Source of the DNA: Monocercomonoides exilis
Lineage: Eukaryota > Preaxostyla > Oxymonadida > Polymastigidae
Assembly (NCBI GenBank): GCA_001643675.2
Contig: LSRY02000028.1
Span: 124,001 to 188,000 of the forward strand
DNA: 64,000 bases
Direction of reading: 5' to 3'
The translations under genes and the position numbers were made by a program. The notes under the pieces are model-generated. The model did no database searches and was not told the DNA's origin. It worked only from the letters and a program-made list of their open reading frames with translations. Positions within the stretch are counted from its first letter, which is position 1, and every line of letters begins with the position of its first letter. This document shows positions 33,341 through 45,777 of the stretch, piece by piece.

Positions 33341-34728
33341 CATATGTGTGGATATTTTTTGATCATATTTTTCAAAATAAAAATACTAATTTATAGTTCA
33401 CAACCTATTCTATGAAATTTCAACATTCTTGTTGAATATCATCTTTTTCCTTCATCTGTTCTGTTGAAAATGATTACAACCAGCAGACTATTTGTGTGAT
33501 TATTTTTGAAATAATATTTTTTCTTGCAAAAATTACACATTGAAATTATGAATTAACTTTAATTTTTTGTGCACTGAATAGAGATTCAGCTAATTAAAGT
33601 CATTTTTGTCTTTCTTTCATATCAAACATAGGCTCAAAAAAAGATTTTTCAATACATCATCCATTTGAGGAAATTTTTCTTTTTTCAAACTTAAAGTTCA
33701 CATTAATAAACTCTTCTTTAAAGGTTTGTTTACATAAATAATCATTTATTTCATTAATAATTGTCATTCAAATGACTGAATTAGAGGAAATAATGCATTC
33801 ACTGAAATAATTATGAGTTATTTACATCTGGGGCTATATATTTTGCTTCAGGGATTTTCGTTGAAAAATTATGCACTTTTCATTAGCTTTTTTATGTCAA
33901 AAAACACAATAAAAATTGGACCATTTTTTGACATTCGTGAAATGACACAAAACATTTTGTTATCGTTTCGACAATGCCTGTTTAAGGAAATTAAAATATA
34001 ATTTATTTTTAAATTTGAGAAAGTGAAAAAAATTTATGAAAAAAGCAATTTTTTGTGCTATGTGCAAAAAAGCTTGAAAGTCTTTATTTTCCCCCATATT
34101 TTCCCCCAAATAAATAATTCAGCTTCATATTGTGACAAAAAACACATAAAATTTTATTGAAAATATTCCACTGCTAGGTTTTCTCTATAGCTGTGTATAG
34201 AAAAAATTAATCCCTTTTCCTTCTTTTCTTTTCACTCATCATTAACAGTCATTTCAAAATAAACTTTCATTTTTGTTTTATTAAATATAAGTAATTAATA
34301 TTACTATATACATAAAGAATAACAAATTTCTGTTTCATATTGTTTAATTTAATTCAAACTTTTTGAAAAGTGCCGAATGTTAAAATTTCTGAGTTAATGA
34401 AATCTAACTTTACATCATGAATATTTACAATTGATGTGTTAAACGTCGCATTCAAAGAATATTGGACAATACAAAATACTGAAGGTACAATGATTTTCAT
34501 AAAAATCAAAATTTGCTAAACAATTGAAAGAATTCTCAAAAAAAAGAAAATACTCCATAAACTTGAAAATCAAACATTTGCAAGTTTTCATCAATAATAA
34601 TCCAATTAAAAATATATTTGTTAAGATAGGATTTTTGCAAACGAATGCAATATTTTATTTTATAGTTGTGATTGCTTTTATATAACATCAAATAAAATTT
34701 AATAAAATTGATCAAAAATTCTGATAAT
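33341..34728. other. Gene-free AT-rich stretch
   Basis: No open frame with recognisable content (33813-34001 looks random), no RNA gene and no clear repeat. It separates the two foldback elements. Confidence 0.45.
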
Positions 34729-35138
34729 TATAGTAAGTTTCATAATAGGCGGACACTTTCCTAATGGCCGGACAGCAGCCTTTTCTCAGCAGCTAATGAT
34801 TGTTGAATTAAGATCTTTTCCCACATCACTTGTCAGGTGAATATGAGTCCATGCAGTTTGCCAAGAATGAAGAATTCTTGAGCATTCATTTTTTAAAAAT
34901 AAATTTTGTTTTTCGGAGAAATTCGGAGTAATTAGTTTTTCCGAATTTCTCCGAAAAACAAAATTTATTTTTAAAAAATGAATGCTCAAGAATTCTTCAT
35001 TCTTGGCAAACTGCATGGACTCATATTCACCTGACAAGTGATGTGGGAAAAGATCTTAATTCAACAATCATTAGCTGCTGAGAAAAGGCTGCTGTCCGGC
35101 CATTAGGAAAGTGTCCGCCTATTATGAAAGTTACTATA
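34729..35138. mobile_element. Near-perfect 410-bp palindromic element (Tc1/mariner-type MITE candidate)
   Basis: Arms 34729-34927 and 34940-35138 are reverse complements over 199 bases with, by eye, one mismatch near the outer ends (34737 against 35130), around a 12-nt loop. The outer ends read TATAGTAAGTTTCATAATAG and its partner CTATTATGAAAGTTACTATA; both begin and end in TA, consistent with a TA target-site duplication as used by Tc1/mariner elements. Inside each arm is a GC-richer terminal segment, GGCGGACACTTTCC then GGCCGGACAGCAGCC. No transposase is present, so it would need a helper in trans. The open frame 34786-35037 inside is a by-product of the arms. The near identity of the arms suggests recent insertion or arm-to-arm conversion. 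Confidence 0.8.
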
Positions 35139-36093
35139 TGCTTTATCTTAACCTCTTCAAAAAATTTTTAACAATTTCTCAAAATCGAAAAATTTATATT
35201 TTAATATTAAAAAATTTAAATTGTGCTTAAATATCAAACTTAAAAGTTCTCATTTAAAAAAAAAAAATACAAAAAAAAAAAAATAATTTTTTAGAAAAAA
35301 TATCTGCTAACAAATTCACAGAAAACTAATAGATGAACATACTCAACGTGCACATAATGAAAAATTACAGGATCTCAATTACATTTTCAAATAATTGTAT
35401 TTTTAATTCAATGTTAGAATTAAATTGCCTCAAAAATTGCAGAAATAAAATTATCGTGCGTCAAAGTCAATTTCTTTCATAATATTCTGAAAGATATGCC
35501 GTAAACAATATCGAATGTTTCTTCAATTCAAAGCTCGATATGCAATTCAAATGTCGATTTTTTCAAAGGAATATTTCACTTGGTTGACAATCTTTCATGT
35601 ATCTTTAACTTGCGAAATTGGCGCACAACATAATAAATATCAGCGCAAGCACCATTACATTCCTAAATTGATAACATACATGAAAAAATTACGATTGAAA
35701 GAATAGTCAGAAATTAATTTATCAAAAACAAAAAAAATTTCAAAACAACACAAAAATTGTTCATTTACATTTTCAATGATTTTTTTTTAAATTTTTTTTA
35801 GTTCTTTCTTTTTATTTTTATTATTATTATTGATATTATTGTTTGTTTATTTTTTTTTCCGTTTTTTATTATATTTTATAAGTCAATTAAAAAATATTGA
35901 AATGTATTTTTTATGTAATATTATTATCAAAACAATTATTTATCTTTTAAGTAGATTCATTTTGTTCTTTTATTGATTCTCTCTGTTTATTATTTATTCA
36001 ATATTTCATACCATTATTTCCAATGTTCACATATCTGTTAACAATTCATGAATTATTGTAGATGTTCCGAATAGATTACATATCTAAATCATT
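35139..36093. other. Gene-free AT-rich stretch
   Basis: Long A and T runs (35259-35290, 35790-35870). The open frame 35515-35706 has no recognisable content. Probably 3' flank of the PABPN1-like gene. Confidence 0.45.
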
Positions 36094-37093
36094 TTATTGC
36101 GTGTGCTGCGTTATTGAAGCTGAAAACAACCCTGATGGATTTGAAGCTTGAGGTAACTGAACATTAGAAAAAGTTGAAGGCTGTGAAGGCATAACTGGCG
36201 TTGTAAAAGGCGGAATTTGCATCTGTTGTTGTGGAGGAGTTGGCTGTAAAGGTTGTAATTGCTGTTGAGGTTGCATTCCACCCATTTGTTGAGCCATCAT
36301 TTCTCCGCCTTCTTCCATTCCCATCCCCATCGGCATTCCAGGTCCTATTGGCATTCCTCTTCCTCTTATTCTTCCACGTCCCCCTCTACCTCTACCCATA
36401 TAAGGCATCATTTGCATTGAACTTAGAAATTTCCCCATTCCTCCTCTTCCTGGTGGTGCAACCATAATAATCATTGGTTGCATTCCTCCTCTTCCACGTC
36501 CTCTTCCTCTCATTCCCATCATTCCCATTCCACCAAATCCTCCACGAGCTCCTCTCATCTGCCTATTATATCCTGGAATATTTGTTCTTTTTGGTAAAAT
36601 TTTTATTTCCCTGTTATGAAGTTTATGGCCATTGAGCGCCATGCTTGCCTGAACAGATTCTGGATCTTGATACTGCACATAAGCGCAACCTTTTGGATGA
36701 CCAGCCTTGTTTGTAAGAATAGTTATTTTTGCAATTGCACCATAAGGCAAAAAAAGTTGTCCAAGCTCTTCTTCGGTTGTTGAATAATCAACATTTCCGA
36801 TGAAGATTGATCGTGCATCAGCTTCTTGTTGAGCAACAGAAGTGGGATCTTCAGCTGTAAAACGAAATATAAAATAAAAAAGAAAGCAAAATGAAAAATA
36901 AAAATACTTGTCATTGGTGTTGCTTCTTCTGACTGTTGAAATTGTTGTATTTTCATTGATTCAGCATCCATTGAATCGAATTGCCCTTCAAAACTTGGCA
37001 CCTGATAAAAAATATCAATAAAATTTAAAAACAAAGATATATATTGCAAACTTGGACATCTGATGGTTGCTGAATTTGTTGCTGTTGATCCAT
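36094..37093 (-). CDS. PABPN1: Nuclear poly(A)-binding protein 2-like (PABPN1/Pab2 family)
   Basis: Three exons, 37093-37052, 37001-36908 and 36854-36094; 298 residues, stop TAA. A Gln-rich N-terminus (MDQQQQIQQPSDVQ) leads to QQEADARSIFIGNVDYSTTE, one RRM with RNP2 (IFIGNV) and RNP1-type HPKGCAYVQY, and the family signature NREIKILPKRTNIPG. Human PABPN1 has [31 protein letters not shown] and GRQIKVIPKRTNRPG at the same places. The C-terminus is an RGG-type region (RGRGRGRGG, GRGRGGRGRIRGRG) with Met-Gly repeats, then Gln/Pro-rich. Family knowledge: binds growing poly(A) tails in the nucleus and stimulates poly(A) polymerase. It lies just downstream of the Vps34 gene on the same strand, about 200 bases away. 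Confidence 0.93.
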
Positions 37094-37297
37094 TTTTGAT
37101 CTTTGGTATTATCTATAAATCATTATCAAAATTTAAAATTTGTGGTAATTTTTGAAAAACGATAAAATATAATTTAACTCGTATTGAGAACGTGAAATAA
37201 TTTAATGTAAGTGAAATGAAAAAAAGGAAAAAAGAAAGCAAAACTAATACACTCGCAAAGAAATGAAGGAAATAATTACAATAAAGATCCATCTAAC

Positions 37298-40200
37298 TTA
37301 TGCTCTGAAAGACTGAGCAATACGATGGAATATATCAACAAAGCCAGGGATGACGGCAGACGCACTTTCCTTGATCTTCAACAAAATATGGTTGTTAGCT
37401 TCAGCTTCGCTCATTTCAAAGTTCATTTTATTTTTAACCTGAATAAAATAAAAAGTTTGAAGGAAAAATTATGAGTCAAATGCAAAAGCGAAAGGAAAAC
37501 GCATAAGATGAAAAATAAATCGAACCAAGGTTCAAAAAAAATAAAATTCAAATAATTCAAAGGACATTAACAATACCGATAGAATTCCTGATTCGTTCTT
37601 TAAATCAGGAATGTTGGCGTGTCGCATCATCCGAAAGAGGGTGATGATGAGATTGGCGCATTTCCGGCGCAAAATGGAGTATGCCTCGCAGCAATAGCTC
37701 ATGAAGCTCTGGAAGTATTCAGAGTCTCCGCCTTGCATCAGCTGTGAGAGAGAGAGAGAGAGAGAGAGAGAAAGAAAGAAGAAAGAAAGAAAGAAATAGA
37801 GAGAGAAAGAAATAGATAGATAGAAGATAGATAGAGATAGAGAAAAAGAAGCATAAACGTTGATAAGGATAAGATCAATTGAAAATAAAAAAAAAAAAAA
37901 AACGAAAACAAAAAGTATTCGTCAACTTATCTCTTCAGCACACGTCAATCATTTCTTTGCTCAGTTTCATTGGAGGCGGACGCACTTTTGGATCGTGCCC
38001 CAAAAAGAACCCAAAGTCGATGTGGAAAAGATGCCCTGAAAATGAAAGAAGGAAAAAAAGGAGATGAAAAAGAGGTTGATAATTTGACACAATTCAAAAG
38101 TTTTTCAAAAGCAGTTCAAAACAGTTAAATTTTCAAGTTTCAATTGACATTCAAAAAAAAAAAAATTCAACCCTCTCTCCAAAAGAAATTTATTTATTTA
38201 TTTAATTCCTTCCTCTCCCCTCCTTTCCTTTCCTCAAACCTTCATCTGTCAGCAGCAGATTGTCTAAATGTCGATCACCAACACCCATGATGTATGTGAT
38301 CACCCCATAGCCAGCACAGCTCCTCACAAAGTTCTCCAAAATGACTGGCTTGAACTTGTATGGCGTGGTTGAGTCAGGAGCGATCTTGCGGAAGTATCTG
38401 AGATAGAAGAAGAAGAAGAAGAAGAAGAAGAAGAAGAGAAGATGGAAGAAGAAGAATTATTGGTAGAGGAAATAGAAAATATATTGAGAAAGAAAATAAG
38501 AAAGAATATTTATACAAAAATGTTTAACAACCAAAATATTCATAAATAAAAAAATGAAAATAAAATAAAATAAAATAAAGCAAACGCTGCCAAGCTGCCG
38601 TGTGTCTTCAGGATCGAGTCGATCGACTGCGACGGCACAAACTCGACCAGCCCTCTCGGCGGCTTCGACGAAAACGCCATCACTTTGTACGGCTTCATCC
38701 TCAGGTCCAAATTCTCCTCTTTCAGCGTCTTGTCAAAGATAGACACAATCTGAAGCGAAAGCATGTCTTGCCTCACATCATCGTTCGACTTGAAGATGAA
38801 GCGGTGGTTGGGCGCAGGAAGCGGGTCGGGAAGCATAAACGCAGAGAAAGTGGCAGCGGAGGTGGTGGTGAAGGGCAAAGACGGAGGAGCTTGTGGAGGG
38901 AGATGGTGAGATGTAGAAGAAGAAGAAGATGATGATGATGTAGAAGCGGTTGTGGAATTAGGATTGGTATTGGAAGAAGAAGAAGAAGATGTGGTTGTGT
39001 TAGCAGAAAGTGCAAGAGAAGCAGACGGAGGTGACAGAGTGGGATTTGAGGGTGATGTGGATGAGAGAGAGGGAGGTGGGTGTGGTGCACCTGACTGCGA
39101 CAAAGCCGGCTGTTCAGAAGACAACACATTCGAAACAGCAACTTCTGCTGCTGCTGGCTCTGCTTCAACATCTGCTTCTGGTTCTGCCCCTTCATCTGCC
39201 CCTTCATCTGCCCCTTCCTCTCCCTCTGCCCCATCTCCTGCTGCAGCATCTGGCTCTTCCTCTTCCTCTTCCTCTTCTTCCTCCTCGTCGTTGTCTGCCT
39301 CTTTCTTCCCTTTGTAACCCCGCTGCGATGCTTCCAACAGCAAGTCATCCAAATCTGACGGAGGACGCGTCACACTCAGCCGATGCGGCCTTTCACTAAT
39401 TTCCTTCACAACATTCTCTTCGGATGATCCTGTTGAGCTTGTAAGTGTATTCATTGACATATTTTTACCTTCTCCTTTTGCCTGAGCTTCACCCTGCGGA
39501 TTTCGACTGCCTGCTCCTCTGCTTCCAGTCTGCACAGAAAAAGAATTAGAAGCAGCACCAGAAACAGAAGCAGCTGTTGCATTCATCATTGCATTACTTC
39601 CATCATTAACCCCTCCTCCTCCTCCACTTCCTCCGTTTGTTCCTGCTGCTTGCTTCGCAGCCATCTGGCTCTGTGCTGCAGCCTTCATCGACTTCAGCTC
39701 CAGCTCCTTTCTTCTCATCTCCTTCTTCGACAGGCGCGTGGGCTGCGGCTTGCTCTCTTCTTCCTTCAGAATCTTCGCCATGATCGAGTCTGGGTCTTCG
39801 TCATACAGCATCCTGTGGTGTGGATAAGAAGACGTTGAAACAGTGTAGAATGGCAACTGCACCGGCTGCACCTTCGATTTGTAGACACTCAGCTTCTGGC
39901 TGTAGAAGAAGATGGAGAAATACGAAGGATTCACGGGCGAGGGGAACGGGTGGTTCATGCTGAAGAACTTCTCACTGATGGCTCTTAAGTGGCTGATTTT
40001 CTGCGTCCGCTTCAGCTTCACCACAGAATCGAACTCAGCCGAGATCGTCTCAAAGAAGACGCGCTGCCGGAACGCGTAGACGAGGTACAGCGGCTGCTCC
40101 TGCCGCATCTTCTCCAGCAAGGCACGCATCAGCAGCGTGGCCTGCTCGTGCAGCAGACTCTCTTCCACAAGCATGTGGATGAGCCAGAAGAGAGGAATAA

Positions 40201-43200
40201 ACAACTCGAGGTTTTGCGTCGCCCGCGAGAACAAGAGCGTTGCCAGCGGCGCGTCCCGGTCGAACTGCGCATAGAGCGAGGTGATGTAGGCGTGTGTGAT
40301 GGAAGCAGAGGGAAGGGAAGGATACAGCAGCATCTCCTGCCGCTCTCCATACACATCTGCCCCGTCCCACTCTCCTCCTCCTCCTCCTCCTCTTTGTGGC
40401 CACACAAGCCCCGCCTCTTCGCCCAGGTAGTTCTCAGCCCCTCTCCGCACCAGATACTCCGTCACTTCGCCTGCCATCTCGTTGTACGCTGACAGCTGCG
40501 CATTCGCATCGCCGCTCAGCTGAAACGCCCCTTCGCCGTCCGCCGCGTGCTGCCCGCCGCTCGGCAGCCGTTCTGCTCTTTCTGCTCTTCCAGCTTCCCT
40601 CTGCTTCCTTTTAATCCCGTCTTTCTCGCTTCCTGGCTGCATCCCCATCGACTCTCCTTCTTTCATCCCTGCTATTCCTCCTCCTGTTGTTGCTCCCATT
40701 CCTCCAACTCCACCAACTCCTCCTGATGCTCCTCCTCCTCCTCCTCCCGCCATCTGCTCTCTTCCTCTTCCTTCTCTCTGTCCTCTCCCTGTCGCAAGCA
40801 CCTGTCCTGACGTGCATCCATCGCCTGCATTCCCCACAAGCGCACTGCCTTCTCTGATCCTCCGGTGCCTTCCACCAGCAAGCAAGCTGTCGTTGTCAAA
40901 CAGATCTTCATCATCTCCATCATCATCATCATCATCTTCGTCTTCATTGTCATCATCATTGTCATCTGCCTCCGATTTTCCCTCTCTTTCCTCTTCATCT
41001 TCGTCTTCGCTGCGCCTTTTCCTCCTTTTTGAGACTCTCTTTTCACTCGATTTCTCTCCGTCTGATTGATTCTGCTGTGAGTCGTTGTTGTCCTCTTCGG
41101 AATCTGAGAAAAACGCAGATGGCTGAAACTCTTTCTTCTTCGGCTTCTTCCTCCGCTTCCTTCTTCGCCTATCTCTTTCTCTTTTTGCATCGTTGTTGCC
41201 TTCTTCTTCATCCACCACAACTGCTCCTCCTTCTTTCCCTTCTTCTCCTTTCTCTCCTTTCTCTTTCCCAATCATTTGTTCTGCTGCTTTATCTGCTGTT
41301 TGATTCTGCATTGATTGTGTACTTTGTATGTTTGCTTCCTTTGCTCCTTCTTTGTGCGCCTGAGGCTGTTCTTCTTCTTCATACTCAAACTCTTCTTCTT
41401 CCTCGTCTTCTTCTTCGTATTCAGATACTTCAATCACCTCAATTCGCTCTGTGCCCGCAGGAAGCTCCATATTTTGCCTGATTTCTGCATTTTCTGTTCC
41501 ATTTTGATTTGCCGTTGAATTCACTTGTGTTACATTCTGTGATGCATTCAATGTCTTTTTTGTCCCACGTACTCCTCCCTCTCCTCCTTCCCCTCTTCCT
41601 CCTTCTCCCTCTCCTCCTTCTCCCCCTTTTTCCACCATCTGCCCAACTGCTGGCTGTGTCTGGTAAACGGGTGTTCTGCTGCTATACTGCTGTGATTGTG
41701 TCTGCGATTGTGTTTGCGATTGAGACGGTGAAGGCGTCTTCAGTTTTGCTGACAGCTCTGCCGAGGAAGTTGTGTATGTGCTGCCATATTCGCTCCCACT
41801 CGACCTGCTTGCTCCTCCGCCGTCTTCATCATTCGAGTCATAATTGGAGAGATCGGAGTCGCTGTATGAAGAAGAAGAAGAAGAGGAAGAGGAAGCAGAA
41901 GCAGAAGAGGAGGAATAACCACCAGAAGAGGAAGAATTAGACGAGGAGTAGCGAGATGAATCTTCATCTGACGAGTAATAGCCAGACGAGCCACTTTCGC
42001 TGAAGCTGCTGCCAAACTCGTCTGACGTATACTCACTGCATGTCTCTCCTTCATCTTCATCCTCGTCCTCCTCTTCCTCAAAATCCTCCGACGAGTTCAT
42101 TCTCTCTTCATCTCCTTCATCTCCCTCATCCTCATCGTCCTGGAACAGCTCATCTGCCAGCTTCGGCGGCTCCTCTTCGTTGTTGTCGTCGGTGCTCAGC
42201 AGGTCAAACAGCTGCACCAGCCCTTCCTCTTGCTCACTTTTTCTTATCTGCGTCTGCTCCACTTTTTTCCCCGGCTGTACTGCTTGCCCTGCTTTCCCTT
42301 TCTTCTCCGTCCTCCTTCCACTCCCCATCCCCATCCCGCTTCCATTTCCTCCTCCTCCTCCTCCTCCACTTCCTCCTCCCACACCACCACTGCCCCCCTC
42401 TCCCCCTCCTCCTCCTCCTCCTCTATTTCCACTGGCTCCTTCTTTCTCATTCAAGTTGCCATTCCCCTGTGACAAATAGCTCTTGTTCATCGAAGATGTC
42501 TTCACGTGCCGTTTTCCTCCGTGTCTTCTGTGTGTGTGGTGATGTCTTCTGCTTCTGCTTCTGCTTCGACTTCTGTATCGTTTGTGAGGAGTCTGCTGCA
42601 CGCCAACTGGCTGGCTGTTCAGTGCAATAGCAGAAGAAGTGGCTGAAGAAGAAGAAGAAGCAGCAACAGGCATAGCAGGCAAACGAGGTTCCTCCGTCCT
42701 TCCTGCCTGTGGCTGTGCTTCTTCGTCCTCTTCGTATTCCTGCTCATCCTCATCCTCTTCCTCCCACTCGTACTCTTCCTCTTCCTCTCCTCCTCCTCCG
42801 CTTCCTTGCTGTCCAACCTGCCCTTCTCTTTGCACGCCTTGTTGTTGCTGCTGCTGCTGTTGATTCAACGAACTTCCAGAAGAATATGTCAAAGAAGGCG
42901 ATACATTCGCCAAGTTGGCTGTGTCTGGCGCTGAAAAAGCAGGTGCATGCGAACTGGAGAACTGGCTGTCTTCGGCACTCGGCATTGAGCCATCCTGTGG
43001 CTGTGGCTGTGGGTGTGATTGCTGCGATGACTGCTGCTGTTGCTGAAGTGACTGTTGTGTGTGCCCCAGCTGATCAGTTGCAGATGGAAGTGCAGTCGGA
43101 ATCACCACGTTCCTTCCAGCTGCGCCTGAAGCTGGTGAGCCATCTGGAGACACTGAAGAAGCAGGGGTCGATGCAGACGACGCTGCTACTGCCACTGCTG

Positions 43201-45492
43201 CTGCGGCTGTTGAAGTGCCACTCCAATTCTGCCCGTTTTGTGATGTGTTCGACGCAACTGAACGTGCAGGTGTTGCGGCGGGTGATGGGGTGCCTTGTCT
43301 CCCTCCGCCGCTTCCTCTGCGTGCTGCGTCCAATTGAGTGGGCTCTGCCATATCGTCCTGCTTTGTCAGCACAGCCTCCTGCTTCAGATAAGGCTCATTG
43401 ATGCGATACTGTTGCTGCTGCTGTTGCTGTTGTTGATCAAATCCCTGCTTTATCCCACTCCCACTCCCATGTCTGTGTCTATGATGTCTGCCATGTCCAT
43501 GATGTTGTCTACCATGTTGATGATGGCGATGATGGCGATGATGATGATGATTACGATGGCGATGGCGCCTTCGCCGTTCCTGCGACCCCTTCCTGCGCCT
43601 GTGTCTTGCCCCGTGTCTGTGCCTGTACCCGTCCTCCGAGTCAATCGAGCCGCGTCTGCCGTACTTGCCGCGCTGTCTGCCTCTTCTCCCGCCTGCTGAC
43701 TGCGAGTCCGCCAGGTTGTCGCACAGCAGCGACTGCACCAGCTGCGGCAGGAGCTCAATCAAATCGTCGTCGGCCAGGCGCGCCAGGTGTGCTGTGGCGT
43801 ACACCCGCACGAACGGGTGGGTCTCGGCGACGTCTGTCGACACAAGCTCCAGCAGGCACCAGAGCGAAGGAGACTCCCAGCGGCGCAGGAAGTCTATCGC
43901 CTCGAGCCGCATCTTCTTCGAGCGCCAGTTCACCGACTGCACAAAGCGGTACAGCAGCGACGGGTACTTGATGGCTGTTGCACGGTTCACCCAGATCGCC
44001 CGGCGCTGGGTCTCGTTGATACCTTCAGTGGGGGGCAGGTTGCTGAGGTAGTGCAGCTGTTTCAGGTTGTTCTCAGAGGCAAAGGCCTGCGAGGGAGGGA
44101 CAGAGGTGATGCCGAGGGACTCTGCCAGCCGCAGCGTGGGGAGGTCGAGACAGAGCCGGCCTTCGCCGTCCATGTTGGGCGAGGCAGCGACGGAGTGGAT
44201 ACCCGGACGCCGCTGGGAAGAAGAGGGGGGGATCGGAATGGCAAAGGACTGGTAGCTCATAACCACCCCGGCAGAGGGTGTGGGTGTGGATAAGGAGGAG
44301 AGGAGTGCGCGGTCGGAGAAAAGGAGAGAGGCGGGGGAGTAATAATCATAGAATGTGGGGGTCATTTCGATTTCGAGAGAAATCACCTCAACTTCTATTT
44401 TGGGGATTTCCTATTAAAATTGAAATGAAATGAAAAGAATATAAAAATTATATATTGGTTGTTGATTATGTATGTTGTTTAATAAGGATGAGTTCACATC
44501 AAAATAAGCAAACAATGTTTAATCAAATTTGCAACAAAAATTGAATTACGCCAATTATTAGAAACAAATTGCACACTTGATGAATCGCTTCCATTGCCTT
44601 GTCCACTCCATCGTCCATCCACGAAACACGCGGAATAAAACGTGGAGCTGAAACGATTGCCAAAGGAGATATTGTCAACTGTGGCGCGGCTTGGCGATGA
44701 GCACCATAACCTCTCTCGCCTTCTTTCTTGACTTTCGGCTCTTTTATTGCTGCTCCAAGATCAAAAGGCGAAACTGATGGATGAGTTCCATCACCCCATA
44801 CAGGGTGCCCTCCTTCGTCTCTAATTTCTTTCAATTTAGCATGACGAAGAGTAGGATTTAGTAACATAAGCTCATGCTTTGTTGTTATAAAAGATGAAGC
44901 CGACCAAGGAAGACGTTTCGCAACTTGAACTTTATAATCATTGAAAAATGGTTTTGGTGGAAGTGGAATTTGAGACTTTGAAAATGTTGAAGTTGTGACA
45001 GGAACAAGAGGGACATGTTTAACACCCATACGAGGCCTTCCTGTTCGGGAGAAAAGAGGTAAGGTTGTTGTTGCAATTGGCATAATCGTTCTTGGTCCGG
45101 TACAAGTCCAAATTGTAATAACTATTCCTGAATCAGTTGGAAATACTCGATCTGGATGAGGGAAATCTACGACATTCATTAACCTTATTTCAAAAAATTT
45201 GAAATAATTAATCACACAAAACTCACTTTATGAATAATCAAACCTAAACGTGTTTCTTGGATAATACGAATAAAATGGACTTAAATATGGTATAGATGTT
45301 TGCTTGCCATTGCAGTATAAAGTTGCTGAAATGCAAAAATCAAGTGAAGATTCGTTAGATAACGTTGTTGCATCAAAACAACGTGCTAAAGAAAGGAACA
45401 CTGACGGAGGCTGAACAACCAATGAGCGTCTACATATAAATAATTTCTTTTAAACTATGCAAATTATAAGCACAATCACACATTGTCAGCAT
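37298..45492 (-). CDS. PIK3C3: Class III phosphatidylinositol 3-kinase Vps34, giant form
   Basis: Exons 45492-45482, 45429-45244, 45183-44577, 44410-38586, 38397-38240, 38035-37944, 37741-37577 and 37438-37298 are in frame; about 2,394 residues, stop TAA. C2 domain: [15 protein letters not shown] and [11 protein letters not shown]. Helical domain near residue 419: [48 protein letters not shown]. Kinase: the Lys in [25 protein letters not shown]-like [29 protein letters not shown] (catalytic loop), [13 protein letters not shown] (activation loop), ending [10 protein letters not shown]. Vps34 proteins are normally about 880 residues. Here about 1,130 residues of low complexity interrupt the helical domain (40300-43690: His-rich, polyGln, polyGly, polySer, acidic), and about 340 more interrupt the kinase N-lobe (38810-39830). 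Family knowledge: makes PI3P on endosomes and autophagosomes. The 11-nt first exon is the least certain part. A GA-rich tract fills one intron. Confidence 0.92.
37745..37850 (+). repeat. GA/GAAA purine microsatellite in Vps34 intron
   Basis: Alternating GA for about 25 bases, then GAAA- and GATA-type repeats, wholly inside the intron between the exons at 38035-37944 and 37741-37577. On the coding strand it forms the pyrimidine tract just before the acceptor. Confidence 0.8.
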
Positions 45493-45777
45493 CAGGCAAC
45501 GAAAAAGAAATAAAAAAGTAAAAGATTATGGGAAATAAAGTTATAGACAAGTCTCATGTTTCTTTTAAAGCACTTTTTTTGTTTTTCAAATAAAACAAAT
45601 AAATAAAATGGAAAAGAAAATGTACAAAAAAAATAATGAATTATGAAAAAAATAAAGAATAATTTGTTTTGGAAACATGAAGATGCTGTAAAGCTTTCAT
45701 TGGCAAATGATAGTTATTTGATAATGTTCCTTCGTGCAGAAAAGCAAAACTTAAAACTATCTCTTTCACTATCTTTT

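Noticed and set aside
34786-35037. 83-residue frame inside the palindrome
   Set aside because: It reads through one arm, the loop and the other arm; it is a product of the inverted repeat.
33813-35706. Small open frames at 33813-34001 and 35515-35706
   Set aside because: Composition is that of translated AT-rich DNA, with no motif and no adjacent splice signals leading to other coding blocks.
38600-44293. Many 60-230 residue open frames on the plus strand opposite Vps34
   Set aside because: All lie over GC-rich or low-complexity coding sequence of Vps34 and have no motif of their own.
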